Source: Desulfomonile tiedjei (GTDB lineage: Bacteria; Desulfobacterota; Desulfomonilia; Desulfomonilales; Desulfomonilaceae). From it: a stretch of DNA of 64,000 nt. Positions 17,353 through 25,545 of the stretch are shown one piece after another. Position numbers and translations under genes: made by a program. How positions within the stretch are numbered: the first letter of the stretch is position 1; each line of letters opens with the position of its first letter. A model generated the notes under the pieces. It saw nothing but the letters and a program-made list of their open reading frames with translations, made no database searches and had not been told where the DNA came from. The stretch covers positions 176,240-240,239 of the forward strand of contig JACRDG010000089.1 of the NCBI GenBank assembly GCA_016218715.1, in the 5' to 3' direction.

Positions 17353-17874
17353 ATGCCGCATACGGTGGACAATGTTGGTGGCCCTCCGTTCGAGCCCCAA
17401 TCCGGCCAGCGGAAAGCCGATCCTGGTGCCACGCCTGAGACGGGTACGCCCGCGGGAAAAAGCCGATACCACGATGTGCGGTTCCGGATGTTCTTCGAGC
17501 TGATGCTCAACAACTTCCGGACCTTGCTGCTCCTGAATTTCGAATACGACGAGGAAATGGACTGGTACGAGGTGAAGGTTTCCCGGGGGCAACAAGTGAT
17601 CGGATATGTCCACGGGTACGGGAATCACGGTTGGAACCCGCAGGTGAACAACATCTGGGTTTCCAGGCGCTTTCGCAGGAAAGGCCTGGGCTCGCTCATG
17701 ATGTCCAAGGTGGAGCACTACTTCGGACAGGTTCCTTTGCCCGGCACGCCGATTTCGGACAACGAACCCGCGCGCCTCTTCTGGAAGAACTACCTGACCG
17801 GCCGACCAAGCCTGAAGAGGAAAGTCGCCAAGCCCGCGGCACCAGCGTATCCCCTCACCGATGACGAGCCCTGA
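17353..17874 (+). CDS. GNAT-like acetyltransferase, hypothetical
   Basis: Residues 85-165 of this 173-residue protein look like the C-terminal half of a GNAT N-acetyltransferase: a strand (NNIWVSRRF), the acetyl-CoA loop RRKGLGS, a helix, and a late segment (NEPARLFWKNYL) typical of motif B. The first 35 residues are polar and probably disordered. The frame is open upstream, but that part is repeat copy C, so I start at the ATG 17353. Substrate unknown. Codon use is like the neighbours'. Confidence 0.6.
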   Translation: MPHTVDNVGGPPFEPQSGQRKADPGATPETGTPAGKSRYHDVRFRMFFELMLNNFRTLLLLNFEYDEEMDWYEVKVSRGQQVIGYVHGYGNHGWNPQVNNIWVSRRFRRKGLGSLMMSKVEHYFGQVPLPGTPISDNEPARLFWKNYLTGRPSLKRKVAKPAAPAYPLTDDEP

Positions 17875-17979
17875 TGCGAAGGGCAATCGGACTAGCGATC
17901 TAAAGAGATACCTTATTTCAAAGAGCTTTGCCCCACTCTGCTTATTTGAGAGCGACCCGGTATCCGGCGCGAGCCGCGG

Positions 17980-18993
17980 TCAGCATATGCGCGGGAGAAG
18001 CTCTCCCGACGGTTCCGCGAGCATCCTTGATCCGCCGATCTTTGTCTTGATGATCACCTTGGAAGCGTTCTCATGTGTCACGGTGCCAATCAGCGCTGCA
18101 TCCTTGGCCAGCGGCAAAGCTTTGATGAGTTCCAGGGCTTCTTGCCCGCGGCCTTTTTCCACCACGATAACGATCTTCCCCTCGTTGGCCGCCTGGAGAG
18201 GGTCGATCCCGAGCATCTCGGAAGCCGCGAATACGGCCGAATCCACCGGTATGGCCGTCTCTTCTACCAGTATTCCCGTGCCCGACGACGCGGCTATTTC
18301 GTTTAACGTTGCGGCCAGCCCTCCACGGGTGGGATCACGAAGGAACCTCAGGGATGACCCAAGCTGGAGGAGCCGTTCCACCATCGGCCAGACCGACGCG
18401 GAATCGGATTCGATGCGAAAGTCGAAGGAGAATTCCGCACGGCTGAGCATCACCGCGATCCCATGATTCCCTACGGGGCCGGTCACCAGGATTTCGTCGC
18501 CCGGTTGAATGCACGCGAAGGAAGGGCGCACAGGGGTCTCGACGCGGCCGATTCCCGAGGTGTTGATGAAAATGCCGTCAGCACTCCCCTTGGGAACCAC
18601 CTTCGTGTCTCCCGTAACGATCTGGATGCCCGCGTTGTCCGCTGCGCGTGCGGTCGACGCCAGGATCGTCTCCAGCGCTTCGAGGGAAAAGCCTTCCTCC
18701 AGGATCAGTCCCAGCGAGATGAACAGCGGCCGTGCGCCCGAGCAGGCGAGGTCGTTGGCGGTCCCGTGGACCGAGAGCGACCCGATGTCGCCGCCCGGAA
18801 AGAATATCGGCGATACCACGAACGAATCGGTCGTATAGGCGATGCTGTCTCCAAGGCCCGATAGCACCACCGAATCCGGAAGAGAACCCAGCAGACCCCG
18901 ATCCAGCTTCGGGAGAATCAGATCGCGGATCAGCCGGCCGGTCATCTTGCCGCCGCCGCCGTGTCCCAGGAGGATTCTGCTCTGTTTCGCCAT
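17980..18993 (-). CDS. hypE: Hydrogenase maturation protein HypE
   Basis: HypE dehydrates a carbamoyl group, received from HypF on its C-terminal cysteine, to the cyanide ligand of the NiFe-hydrogenase iron. The 337-residue protein ends in PRIC, the cysteine that is modified, so its key residue is intact. It has the PurM-like ATP-binding features HGGGGKMT near the N-terminus and a FLRDPTRGGLA loop. The ATG at 18993 is used since the open frame upstream reads into hypD. It is last in the operon hypF-C-D-E, 4 bp after hypD. Confidence 0.96.
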   Translation of the reverse strand: MAKQSRILLGHGGGGKMTGRLIRDLILPKLDRGLLGSLPDSVVLSGLGDSIAYTTDSFVVSPIFFPGGDIGSLSVHGTANDLACSGARPLFISLGLILEEGFSLEALETILASTARAADNAGIQIVTGDTKVVPKGSADGIFINTSGIGRVETPVRPSFACIQPGDEILVTGPVGNHGIAVMLSRAEFSFDFRIESDSASVWPMVERLLQLGSSLRFLRDPTRGGLAATLNEIAASSGTGILVEETAIPVDSAVFAASEMLGIDPLQAANEGKIVIVVEKGRGQEALELIKALPLAKDAALIGTVTHENASKVIIKTKIGGSRMLAEPSGELLPRIC

Positions 18994-18997
18994 GCGT

Positions 18998-20077
18998 CTA
19001 AGCCACTCCGTATTTGTGGTATGCCGCGCAGGTTCCTTCCGAGGAGACCATGCAGGGCCCGACCGGATCTTCGGGAGTGCATTCCTTTCCAAAGAGCCCG
19101 CACTTGTCCGGGGTCGTGCTTCCGGTGAGAATGGCCGCGCAGAGGCATCGAGGATCGTCCTTGGCGACCGGAACCTCTACCGGCAGGTGCTTCCGAGCAT
19201 CGAACCGGGTAAAGGTCCCGCGCAGCGCGAGCCCGCTCCCCGGGATCACGCCGAGGCCCCGCCAAACTGCATCGGCAGGCTCGAAAACCTCGTCCATAAT
19301 CGCACGAGCTACCGGATTCCCGTCATTCCGGACAACCCGGCGGTAGTCGTTGAGTATCTCGGGGCGGCCTTCCGCGGCCATGCGTGACAGGTCCCGCAGG
19401 GCCACGAGGATGTCGAGTGGATCGAAACCAGCTACTGCACCGGGTTTGTTAAAGTCCTGCACAAGGTACTCGTACGAGCCCGCGCCGATGATCGCCGAAA
19501 CGTGTCCGGGGAGCAGGAAGCCGTGGAGATCGTCTTTTGCCGCGAGAATCTGGAGCGGACGATGAATCGTTTTGAACGCGGGCAGGACGAAGAGGTTGTC
19601 CACCCCTCGAAGCCCAGCCGCCTGGAGCGTCGCTGCAACCGTCGGGATGGTGGTTTCGAAACCTACCCCCAGGAATACCGTGGGTCGGGGCGATTCCTGC
19701 AGTGCCCGTGTAATCGCATCCATGGGTGAGTAGACCACCGTCACTCTGCCCCCTTCGGCTCTGAAGGTCGTCAGGGAACCGAATGAACCCGGGACTCGCA
19801 CGAGGTCGCCGAACGTCACGAGAGACGCGTCGTACTTCCTCCCGATCAGAATCGCTTCGTCTATGAAGCCCTTCTCGGTGACGCATACGGGACATCCCGG
19901 ACCTGACACGAGTCGCAGGTTTCCGGGAAGGAGGCTCTTGAGACCCGATGCGTGGATCGCCATCGTGTGGGTTCCGCACACCTCCATGAATTGCATGGGT
20001 CGGCCGGCCGCGGCGCAGATGGTGCGGATCTCTCGGGCGAGCGCCTGGGCGGTTCGTTTCTCTTCGGCGCTGTTCAC
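18998..20077 (-). CDS. hypD: Hydrogenase maturation protein HypD
   Basis: HypD is the iron-sulfur scaffold on which the Fe(CN)2CO group is built, together with HypC. The 359-residue protein shows MEVCGTHTMAIH (the conserved CGTH cysteine), GPGCPVCVT, GFETTIPT and LPGHVSAIIG, and the C-terminal cluster cysteines (CLCAAIL, CGLFGKEC, CMVSSEGTCAAY). The GTG start overlaps the hypC stop in GTGA, with GGAGG just upstream, so translation is probably coupled. Confidence 0.97.
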   Translation of the reverse strand: MNSAEEKRTAQALAREIRTICAAAGRPMQFMEVCGTHTMAIHASGLKSLLPGNLRLVSGPGCPVCVTEKGFIDEAILIGRKYDASLVTFGDLVRVPGSFGSLTTFRAEGGRVTVVYSPMDAITRALQESPRPTVFLGVGFETTIPTVAATLQAAGLRGVDNLFVLPAFKTIHRPLQILAAKDDLHGFLLPGHVSAIIGAGSYEYLVQDFNKPGAVAGFDPLDILVALRDLSRMAAEGRPEILNDYRRVVRNDGNPVARAIMDEVFEPADAVWRGLGVIPGSGLALRGTFTRFDARKHLPVEVPVAKDDPRCLCAAILTGSTTPDKCGLFGKECTPEDPVGPCMVSSEGTCAAYHKYGVA

Positions 20078-20313
20078 GCCTCCTCCTCTTCTGCAGTAGC
20101 CGCGGCGAGTTCTCGGAACAGGTCGAGGCGTGTCTCAGCTTCTTCCGCATCGAGCACTTCTATACCGAATCCTGCGTGAACGATCAGAAAATCGCCTAAT
20201 TGCGCATGCGGCAGCATCATGAGGCTGACGTCCGCGTTCACACCGCCTGCGTCGACCTTGCCGGTTCCCTCACCGGTAATTGCGATGAGTTTCATGGGTA
20301 TTGCCAGACACAT
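20074..20313 (-). CDS. hypC: Hydrogenase assembly chaperone HypC
   Basis: HypC/HupF chaperones bind HypD and the hydrogenase large-subunit precursor. The 79-residue protein begins MCLAIP, whose Cys2 is essential and must be next to the initiator Met; this fixes the start at 20313, with AGAGG 8 nt upstream. The body is a small beta-barrel (GDFLIVHAGFGIEVLD), with an acidic helical tail. It lies 49 bp after hypF and overlaps hypD by 4 bp. Confidence 0.95.
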   Translation of the reverse strand: MCLAIPMKLIAITGEGTGKVDAGGVNADVSLMMLPHAQLGDFLIVHAGFGIEVLDAEEAETRLDLFRELAAATAEEEEA

Positions 20314-20362
20314 ATTCAAGACCTCTGAAAGACTCTGCGCGAGCGAGTCGCGTTTAGGTGGA

Positions 20363-22705
20363 TCACGGTTTCCTTCTCAATCTCGCCCTGGCTGCCACCG
20401 CTTGGCCGATGGCGATTCCTCCGTCATTGGGCGGAACGGATTCGTGAAGGAGAACCTCAAATCCTGTTTGACGAAGTCGATCGAGGATGCGTTCCGTCAG
20501 AAACTTGTTCTGGAAGCAGCCACCGGTGAGGCCCACCGTCGTGATGCCGGTCTTGAGGGCCAGGAGTTCCATCGCATCGACCACGAGCGAAGCCACCGTG
20601 TTGTGAAAACGCGCCGCGACTCTCCCCGGTGACGATCCAGCAAGAATATCCCGAGCTGTTTCGAGAATCAAGGCCGCCGGATCGACGATAAGACCGTCCT
20701 TGTGGTGGAGCGCTAGAGGGTATGCCCCGTATTCATCGGCCTCGGCAAGACCTTCCAGCCACATGGCAGCCTGTCCCTCAAAAGTGACTTGCCGCAGAAA
20801 ACCCACCGCAGCCGCGGCCGCGTCAAAGAGCCTCCCAGCGGAAGAGGTCATGGGGGAATTGATCCCCTTCCTGACAGCTTCGAGCCAGAACCGTGCCGCA
20901 TCACGGTGCCGACCGAGCAAGGGCATGAACTCCTCTGCAACAGCGCCGTCCTTGGCCAGGAGGCCGGCAAGAATCCGCACCGGTTCCCGGATGGCCGCTT
21001 CGCCCCCGGGGAGCGGAAAGAGGCCGACATGGCCCATACGCGAAAAGGTTGTGAGATCGGCCAGCAAGAATTCTCCACCCCATATGGTCGCGTCGGTTCC
21101 AAACCCGGTGCCGTCGAAGACCGCAAAGAGCGCCGGACCGCTTCTCCCGTGTTCAGCGAGGAGACTCACCGCGTGAGCGTGGTGATGGAATACTTCTTCG
21201 ACCGGGGCCCCCAGTTCGCGAGCCAGGCTGCTGCTGAAGTATTCGGGATGCGGGTCGACCGCGACGAGTTCCGGCTCTACCTCGAGATATCCGGTGAGCA
21301 CGTCGATGGACTGCTTGAAATACTCCTGCGATACGGCCGCGGCCAGGTCGCCCACATGGGGGCCGGGCACGACCTGTTTCCCGGTCGCGACCGCAAGGCA
21401 CCCCTTCAAATCACCGCCCGCAGCAAGAACCACCGGCTCGCTCTTGTTCTCGGTCGCTCCGCCGGACGATGCGCTCAGCCGGAACTCCCCCGGAACCAAA
21501 CCCCGCGAGCGCCGGAAGACCGTACGACGCCCCCCGATAACTCGGAACAAGGAGTCATCGGCCCGCAGCACGATCTCGCGGTTATGTATGAGGAACGCGT
21601 CGGCCAACTCGCCGAGTCGGTCCAGCGCTTCTTGGTTCTCCCGCACGATGGGCTCCTCGGATCGGTTTCCGGAGGTCATTACCAGTGCTTCCAGGCGCTC
21701 TGCAACGGGGATATCAGGGTGCCTGAAGAGCAGATGGTGCAGGCCCGAGTACGGGAGCATCACCCCCAAAGTGCCGACGAACGGGGCCACGTGACTTGCC
21801 ATCCGGTGCGTGCCGGTTTGCAGCAGCACGATGGGGGCCACTGCGGAGCCGAGCAGCGCTGCTTCCTCGGCATCCACGGAGCAGAACCTGCGAACCACCT
21901 GCATATCGGGCATCATCACGGCAAAGGGCTTTTCCGCCCGGCCTTTGCGTTCCCTGAGGAGTCGTACCGCATCTTCGTCAACCGCGTTGCAGGCCAGATG
22001 AAACCCGCCAATGCCTTTGACCGCCAGTATGCTCCCGCGCATGAGCAATTTGACCGCCTGGACTACCGGATCGCCGGGTAATAGGTTCCCGTCTCGGTCG
22101 ATGAGATCGAGGCGCGGTCCGCATGCGGGACACGAGTTGGTCTGGGAGTGAAACCGCCGATCCTGCGGCGTCTCGTATTCCGCGTGACATCGCGGACACA
22201 TGGTGAAGTCAGCCATGCTCGTGCGTTCGCGATCGTACGGAAACGAGCGCACTACAGTAAACCGTGGACCACAGAGCGTGCAAGTGATGAACGGGTAGAG
22301 ATAACGCGGATTCGCCGCGTCGAGAAGTTCTTCGACACACGCAGGGCAAATTGCCACATCAGGCGGGATAGGGGTGATGCTGCGCTCACCGGGGAGGCTC
22401 GCTTCGATCCTGAACGAAGATTCTCCCAGCGGCGCGACATCCGTCACGCGGGTTTCGTCGATCCTTCCCGGGAAGGGGATCTCTTTGGGAAGCTCGTCCC
22501 GGAACAGCCGGCAGCGGTCCGGTGTGCCTTCAATTTCAATGTGAACGCCCGAGGACGAGTTCACCACCCAGCCGCTCAACCCGAGGCGTACGGCAAGCCG
22601 ATACACCGTCGGTCGGCAGCCGATGCCCTGAAGAATCCCGGTCAAGACGATGTGTTTGCGGACCCGATCCCCGGAAACTGAGGATCGCGCAGAAGACTGC
22701 TCCAC
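20363..22705 (-). CDS. hypF: Carbamoyltransferase HypF
   Basis: HypF makes carbamoyl-AMP from carbamoyl phosphate and ATP and passes the carbamoyl group to HypE. The 780-residue protein has an acylphosphatase domain (about 17-105; LQGIGCRPTVYR, Arg retained), a double zinc finger with four CxxC pairs (120-195), a YrdC-like domain (200-390) and a Kae1-like C-terminal domain with HHHAHA and FDGTGFGTD. The start is GTG. It heads the operon. hypA, hypB and hydrogenase structural genes are not in this window. Confidence 0.96.
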   Translation of the reverse strand: MEQSSARSSVSGDRVRKHIVLTGILQGIGCRPTVYRLAVRLGLSGWVVNSSSGVHIEIEGTPDRCRLFRDELPKEIPFPGRIDETRVTDVAPLGESSFRIEASLPGERSITPIPPDVAICPACVEELLDAANPRYLYPFITCTLCGPRFTVVRSFPYDRERTSMADFTMCPRCHAEYETPQDRRFHSQTNSCPACGPRLDLIDRDGNLLPGDPVVQAVKLLMRGSILAVKGIGGFHLACNAVDEDAVRLLRERKGRAEKPFAVMMPDMQVVRRFCSVDAEEAALLGSAVAPIVLLQTGTHRMASHVAPFVGTLGVMLPYSGLHHLLFRHPDIPVAERLEALVMTSGNRSEEPIVRENQEALDRLGELADAFLIHNREIVLRADDSLFRVIGGRRTVFRRSRGLVPGEFRLSASSGGATENKSEPVVLAAGGDLKGCLAVATGKQVVPGPHVGDLAAAVSQEYFKQSIDVLTGYLEVEPELVAVDPHPEYFSSSLARELGAPVEEVFHHHAHAVSLLAEHGRSGPALFAVFDGTGFGTDATIWGGEFLLADLTTFSRMGHVGLFPLPGGEAAIREPVRILAGLLAKDGAVAEEFMPLLGRHRDAARFWLEAVRKGINSPMTSSAGRLFDAAAAAVGFLRQVTFEGQAAMWLEGLAEADEYGAYPLALHHKDGLIVDPAALILETARDILAGSSPGRVAARFHNTVASLVVDAMELLALKTGITTVGLTGGCFQNKFLTERILDRLRQTGFEVLLHESVPPNDGGIAIGQAVAARARLRRKP

Positions 22706-22774
22706 GGTTCATGTCCTACAAGCGCCAGCCCGAAAGCCCTTCACAGGATTGCGCTGTCAAGATTAAATCCTGAT

Positions 22775-22885
22775 CCCTTCACTCCCAACCCTATCTCTTA
22801 GAGGGAGAGGCAAATCACCGGCAAGATGCCGGCTCCACTGGAAGCCCCCTGTCCCATTGGGAAGGGCAGGGTGAGGGTTCCCAAC
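22775..22885 (-). repeat. Type B REP-containing repeat
   Basis: The hairpin CCGGCAAGATGCCGG at 22819-22833 is flanked by AATCACC on one side and CCACTGGAAGCCCCCTG on the other. Reading the minus strand, the same order (CCCCTG, CAGTGG, GCCGGCATCTTGCCGG, TGATTT, then a CTC-rich stretch) recurs at 49160-49265 and 55505-55610. It lies in the 524-bp gene-free space 22706-23229. Confidence 0.65.
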
Positions 22886-23100
22886 TTCACCGTACGAGTG
22901 CGAAATCTGTTACGCATCTGTCAACTGGTATCGGAGCTTGTACGATACCGGTTTTCGGCTGGAAAGGGAAGGGGGGCTCACGGACCAGACGGGTGCTGGT
23001 AGAGCCCGGCGAAGGGGCGGAATCGCCGGTCCTCGCCCCATAGCCGTCAACTTTCAGGACACACCTTCGTGATTTCAGCTAGATGCCTGAATGAGAGCAA

Positions 23101-23173
23101 CGTCACCCCGGCGGAGGCCGGGGTCCAGAAGCCGTTGAAAAACCTGGATTCCGGCCTTCGCCGGAATGACGGA
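23101..23173. repeat. CCGGCCTTCGCCGG-type palindromic repeat
   Basis: Two arms, CACCCCGGCGGAGGCCGGGG and TTCCGGCCTTCGCCGGAA, are separated by about 24 bases with CCAGAAG and TGGA. Each can form its own hairpin. It matches the repeat at 11246-11318 in order and orientation. Confidence 0.75.
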
Positions 23174-23229
23174 CGGAGGAACCGCCCAGCCTTGGGCTAG
23201 CGCTTATGGGTCCTTGCCCCCCGCCTGCC

Positions 23230-24144
23230 TCAGGCGGGAGTCTGGGCGACATCGGTAAGGACACAGTTTCGGCCCAAGCACTTGCTTTCGTACATCAGCC
23301 GGTCGACTCTGCCCACCAGCGATCTCAGGCCGTCATCTCTGCGGGCCATGGTTCCACCCAGGGAGACCGTTACGCCGACGGATCCGAACTCCGTTTCCAA
23401 CCGCGTTTTCTCCACGAGGGCCCGTATCTTCTCACCAAGGGCCTTCACCTGCTGCTCCCGGACATTGCGAACGATCGCGAGGAATTCGTCACCGCCCCAA
23501 CGGCTGACGATATCCGACGATCTGAGGCCCGCAGCAATGCTCGCGGCCACACGCTGCAAGAGTCGGTCGCCTGCTTCGTGGCCGAAGGAGTCGTTGACCT
23601 GTTTGAACCGGTCCACATCGACGAAAAACACGCAGAACGGCCACTGATACCGGCGCATTTCATCGAGCCCGCGTTGGAGGTGCATTTCACCGTATCGGCG
23701 GTTTCCCAATGTGGTAAGAGGATCGACCAGCGCAAGAGCCTCCAGCTCTTGGAGTCTCCGCTTGGTTTCCCGAAGTTCCTCGTCGTCCGAAAAAACCTGG
23801 ACAGCGCCCACGATTTCGCCATTGAGGTTTCTGACCGTAGACAGTTGCGTTACCACGGGGACCAACTGGCCGTTGTCGGGCCCGACCGCAGCGGTCTTCC
23901 GCTCGGTAGTTCCGGTTTCGTGTCCTTGCGTTTCGTTCGATGCGCCCGCAGCTGGGTCCGCTTCCAGAAGTCGGAGCCGATCGTGACGCAGGTTCTTGAC
24001 GAGTGTCTCGACGTCGGAGGCAGCTAAAGCTTGCTCTGCGGAATTCCAGTAATAGATCAGGCTCTGCCGCCTGTCTACCCGGAACACTCCTTGATCGTAC
24101 AGGTTTTCGAGCACAATTCTGTACGGCTCATGATTCGCCACCAT
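23230..24144 (-). CDS. Diguanylate cyclase with PAS-like sensor domain
   Basis: The 304-residue protein makes cyclic di-GMP from two GTP. Residues 1-130 look like a PAS-type sensor (ending LNGEIVGAVQVFSDDEE), joined by a short coiled coil to a GGDEF domain from about 137. The active site WGGDEF is intact, and RSSD lies five residues before GGDEF, so the inhibitory I-site is present. No membrane segment is seen, so it is probably cytosolic. It has its own promoter and runs alone between repeats and the HtrA gene. Confidence 0.93.
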   Translation of the reverse strand: MVANHEPYRIVLENLYDQGVFRVDRRQSLIYYWNSAEQALAASDVETLVKNLRHDRLRLLEADPAAGASNETQGHETGTTERKTAAVGPDNGQLVPVVTQLSTVRNLNGEIVGAVQVFSDDEELRETKRRLQELEALALVDPLTTLGNRRYGEMHLQRGLDEMRRYQWPFCVFFVDVDRFKQVNDSFGHEAGDRLLQRVAASIAAGLRSSDIVSRWGGDEFLAIVRNVREQQVKALGEKIRALVEKTRLETEFGSVGVTVSLGGTMARRDDGLRSLVGRVDRLMYESKCLGRNCVLTDVAQTPA

Positions 24145-24279
24145 GGGAAAAGGCCTCCCGACTTGCCGAACGTTCCTTCTGTGCGCGGTGGTAGACGGTC
24201 TTGAGGGACTGGCGCCCGCTGGCAGGAGTGCCGAGTGTCATGCCACGGTCCGTGGCCGACGCTATATCTCCTCATGTAG

Positions 24280-24308
24280 CTTGTATCCGCTGGGGTTTCG
24301 CAAGTCAA
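24280..24308 (-). promoter_or_regulatory. Possible promoter of the diguanylate cyclase gene
   Basis: On the minus strand TTGACT (24308-24303) and TACAAG (24285-24280) are 17 nt apart, about 135 nt upstream of the start codon. The -10 is only four of six to consensus. Confidence 0.45.
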
Positions 24309-24393
24309 GTGAATTGGTCGGGGACTGAGGGAGTCTAATTCATTCCGATGCCTGCGATCGTCACCACGCGCATCGAGCAGGCGGCATTCCCGT

Positions 24394-25545
24394 TCAGCGC
24401 ACACCTGCCGAGCTGTTTTGGATTCTGGGATCGGTGCCGGTAGTCACGTCAACCGAGAACTGCTGCTGGCCTCTCAGTATGCCCAGGCGGACGGTATCCC
24501 CTACGTTCTTTTCGAACAACACATTGTTAAGCTCATCAAATGTCGGGGTAGCCTTGCCATTGACGGAAAGGATCACATCGCCACCCAGGAGAATCGGGCG
24601 GCCCAAGTAGTAGGCGATACGGTCACCGCCTCTCAGGCCGGCTTTTGCTGCAGGGCTCCCGCTAGACAACTCGAATATCAAGATCCCGCTCACCGGGGAC
24701 AATCCCATCTGTTTGGCAAGGTTCGGATCGATCTCCATGTATGACTTGATGCCGATCCACGGATAGATTGCACGACCCCACCGTATCAACTGGGCTGCTA
24801 CCTTTTTGGCCTTGTTGATGGGCAACGCCAGGCCGATCCCCATGAACCCGCCGGACTTGGTGTAAATCGCGCTGTTGACACCGATAACCTGACACCTGGA
24901 ATCGATCAGTGGTCCGCCGCTGTTGCCGGGGTTGATGACGGCATCGGTCTGGATCATCCCCATCATGGTACGGCCCTCGACGGCGAGGTCGCGGTTCAGT
25001 GCACTGATGAAACCCGACGTGACCGTGTGCTGAAATCCGAAGGGATTCCCGATCGCGATCACTCGCTGGCCCGGAGTCAGATGGTCCGAATCACCCACGG
25101 GTGCCACTGCCATCCCCGAAAAAGGGGTCACGCGGATCACTGCAAGATCGCTCCCCAGATCACGGCCAACGAGCTTGGCCTGGACCTTCTTGCCGCCCAT
25201 GAACGTACATTCCAGGGTCTCTGCATTTCCCACGACGTGATTGTTCGTCAGAATGTGCCCGTCCGTGTCGATGACGAAGCCGCTCCCCTGACCGACCTGC
25301 GGGACCACCTGCATAAAGAAATTCAAGGCAAGGCTTTGCGCGACGATGTTCACCACCGCGGGGCTGATCAACTGATACGCCTTCATCACCACCGCTTCAC
25401 TGCTCTCCAGGGCCGTGTACTGCTGGGGGGGCGGCTGGATGATCGTCGGGGCCGGTCGCCACTTGAGCCACATTCCCGCTATGACCCCGGCCAGGAATAT
25501 GACCAGGACGGTCAGCAGAATGGGTAATCTGTTCGATTTGGTCAT
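24394..25545 (-). CDS. Periplasmic serine protease, HtrA/DegS-like (S1C)
   Basis: The protein (383 residues) has an N-terminal membrane anchor (about 7-25), a trypsin-like domain with His in ILTNNHVVG, Asp in GSDLAVI and Ser in NPGNSGGPL, and one PDZ domain (about 265-375). One PDZ and the uncleaved anchor suggest a DegS-like layout rather than DegP. It would sense or degrade misfolded envelope proteins. The ATG at 25545 overlaps the PBP1A stop as ATGA, so it is preferred over the ATG nine bases earlier; translational coupling is likely. Confidence 0.9.
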   Translation of the reverse strand: MTKSNRLPILLTVLVIFLAGVIAGMWLKWRPAPTIIQPPPQQYTALESSEAVVMKAYQLISPAVVNIVAQSLALNFFMQVVPQVGQGSGFVIDTDGHILTNNHVVGNAETLECTFMGGKKVQAKLVGRDLGSDLAVIRVTPFSGMAVAPVGDSDHLTPGQRVIAIGNPFGFQHTVTSGFISALNRDLAVEGRTMMGMIQTDAVINPGNSGGPLIDSRCQVIGVNSAIYTKSGGFMGIGLALPINKAKKVAAQLIRWGRAIYPWIGIKSYMEIDPNLAKQMGLSPVSGILIFELSSGSPAAKAGLRGGDRIAYYLGRPILLGGDVILSVNGKATPTFDELNNVLFEKNVGDTVRLGILRGQQQFSVDVTTGTDPRIQNSSAGVR

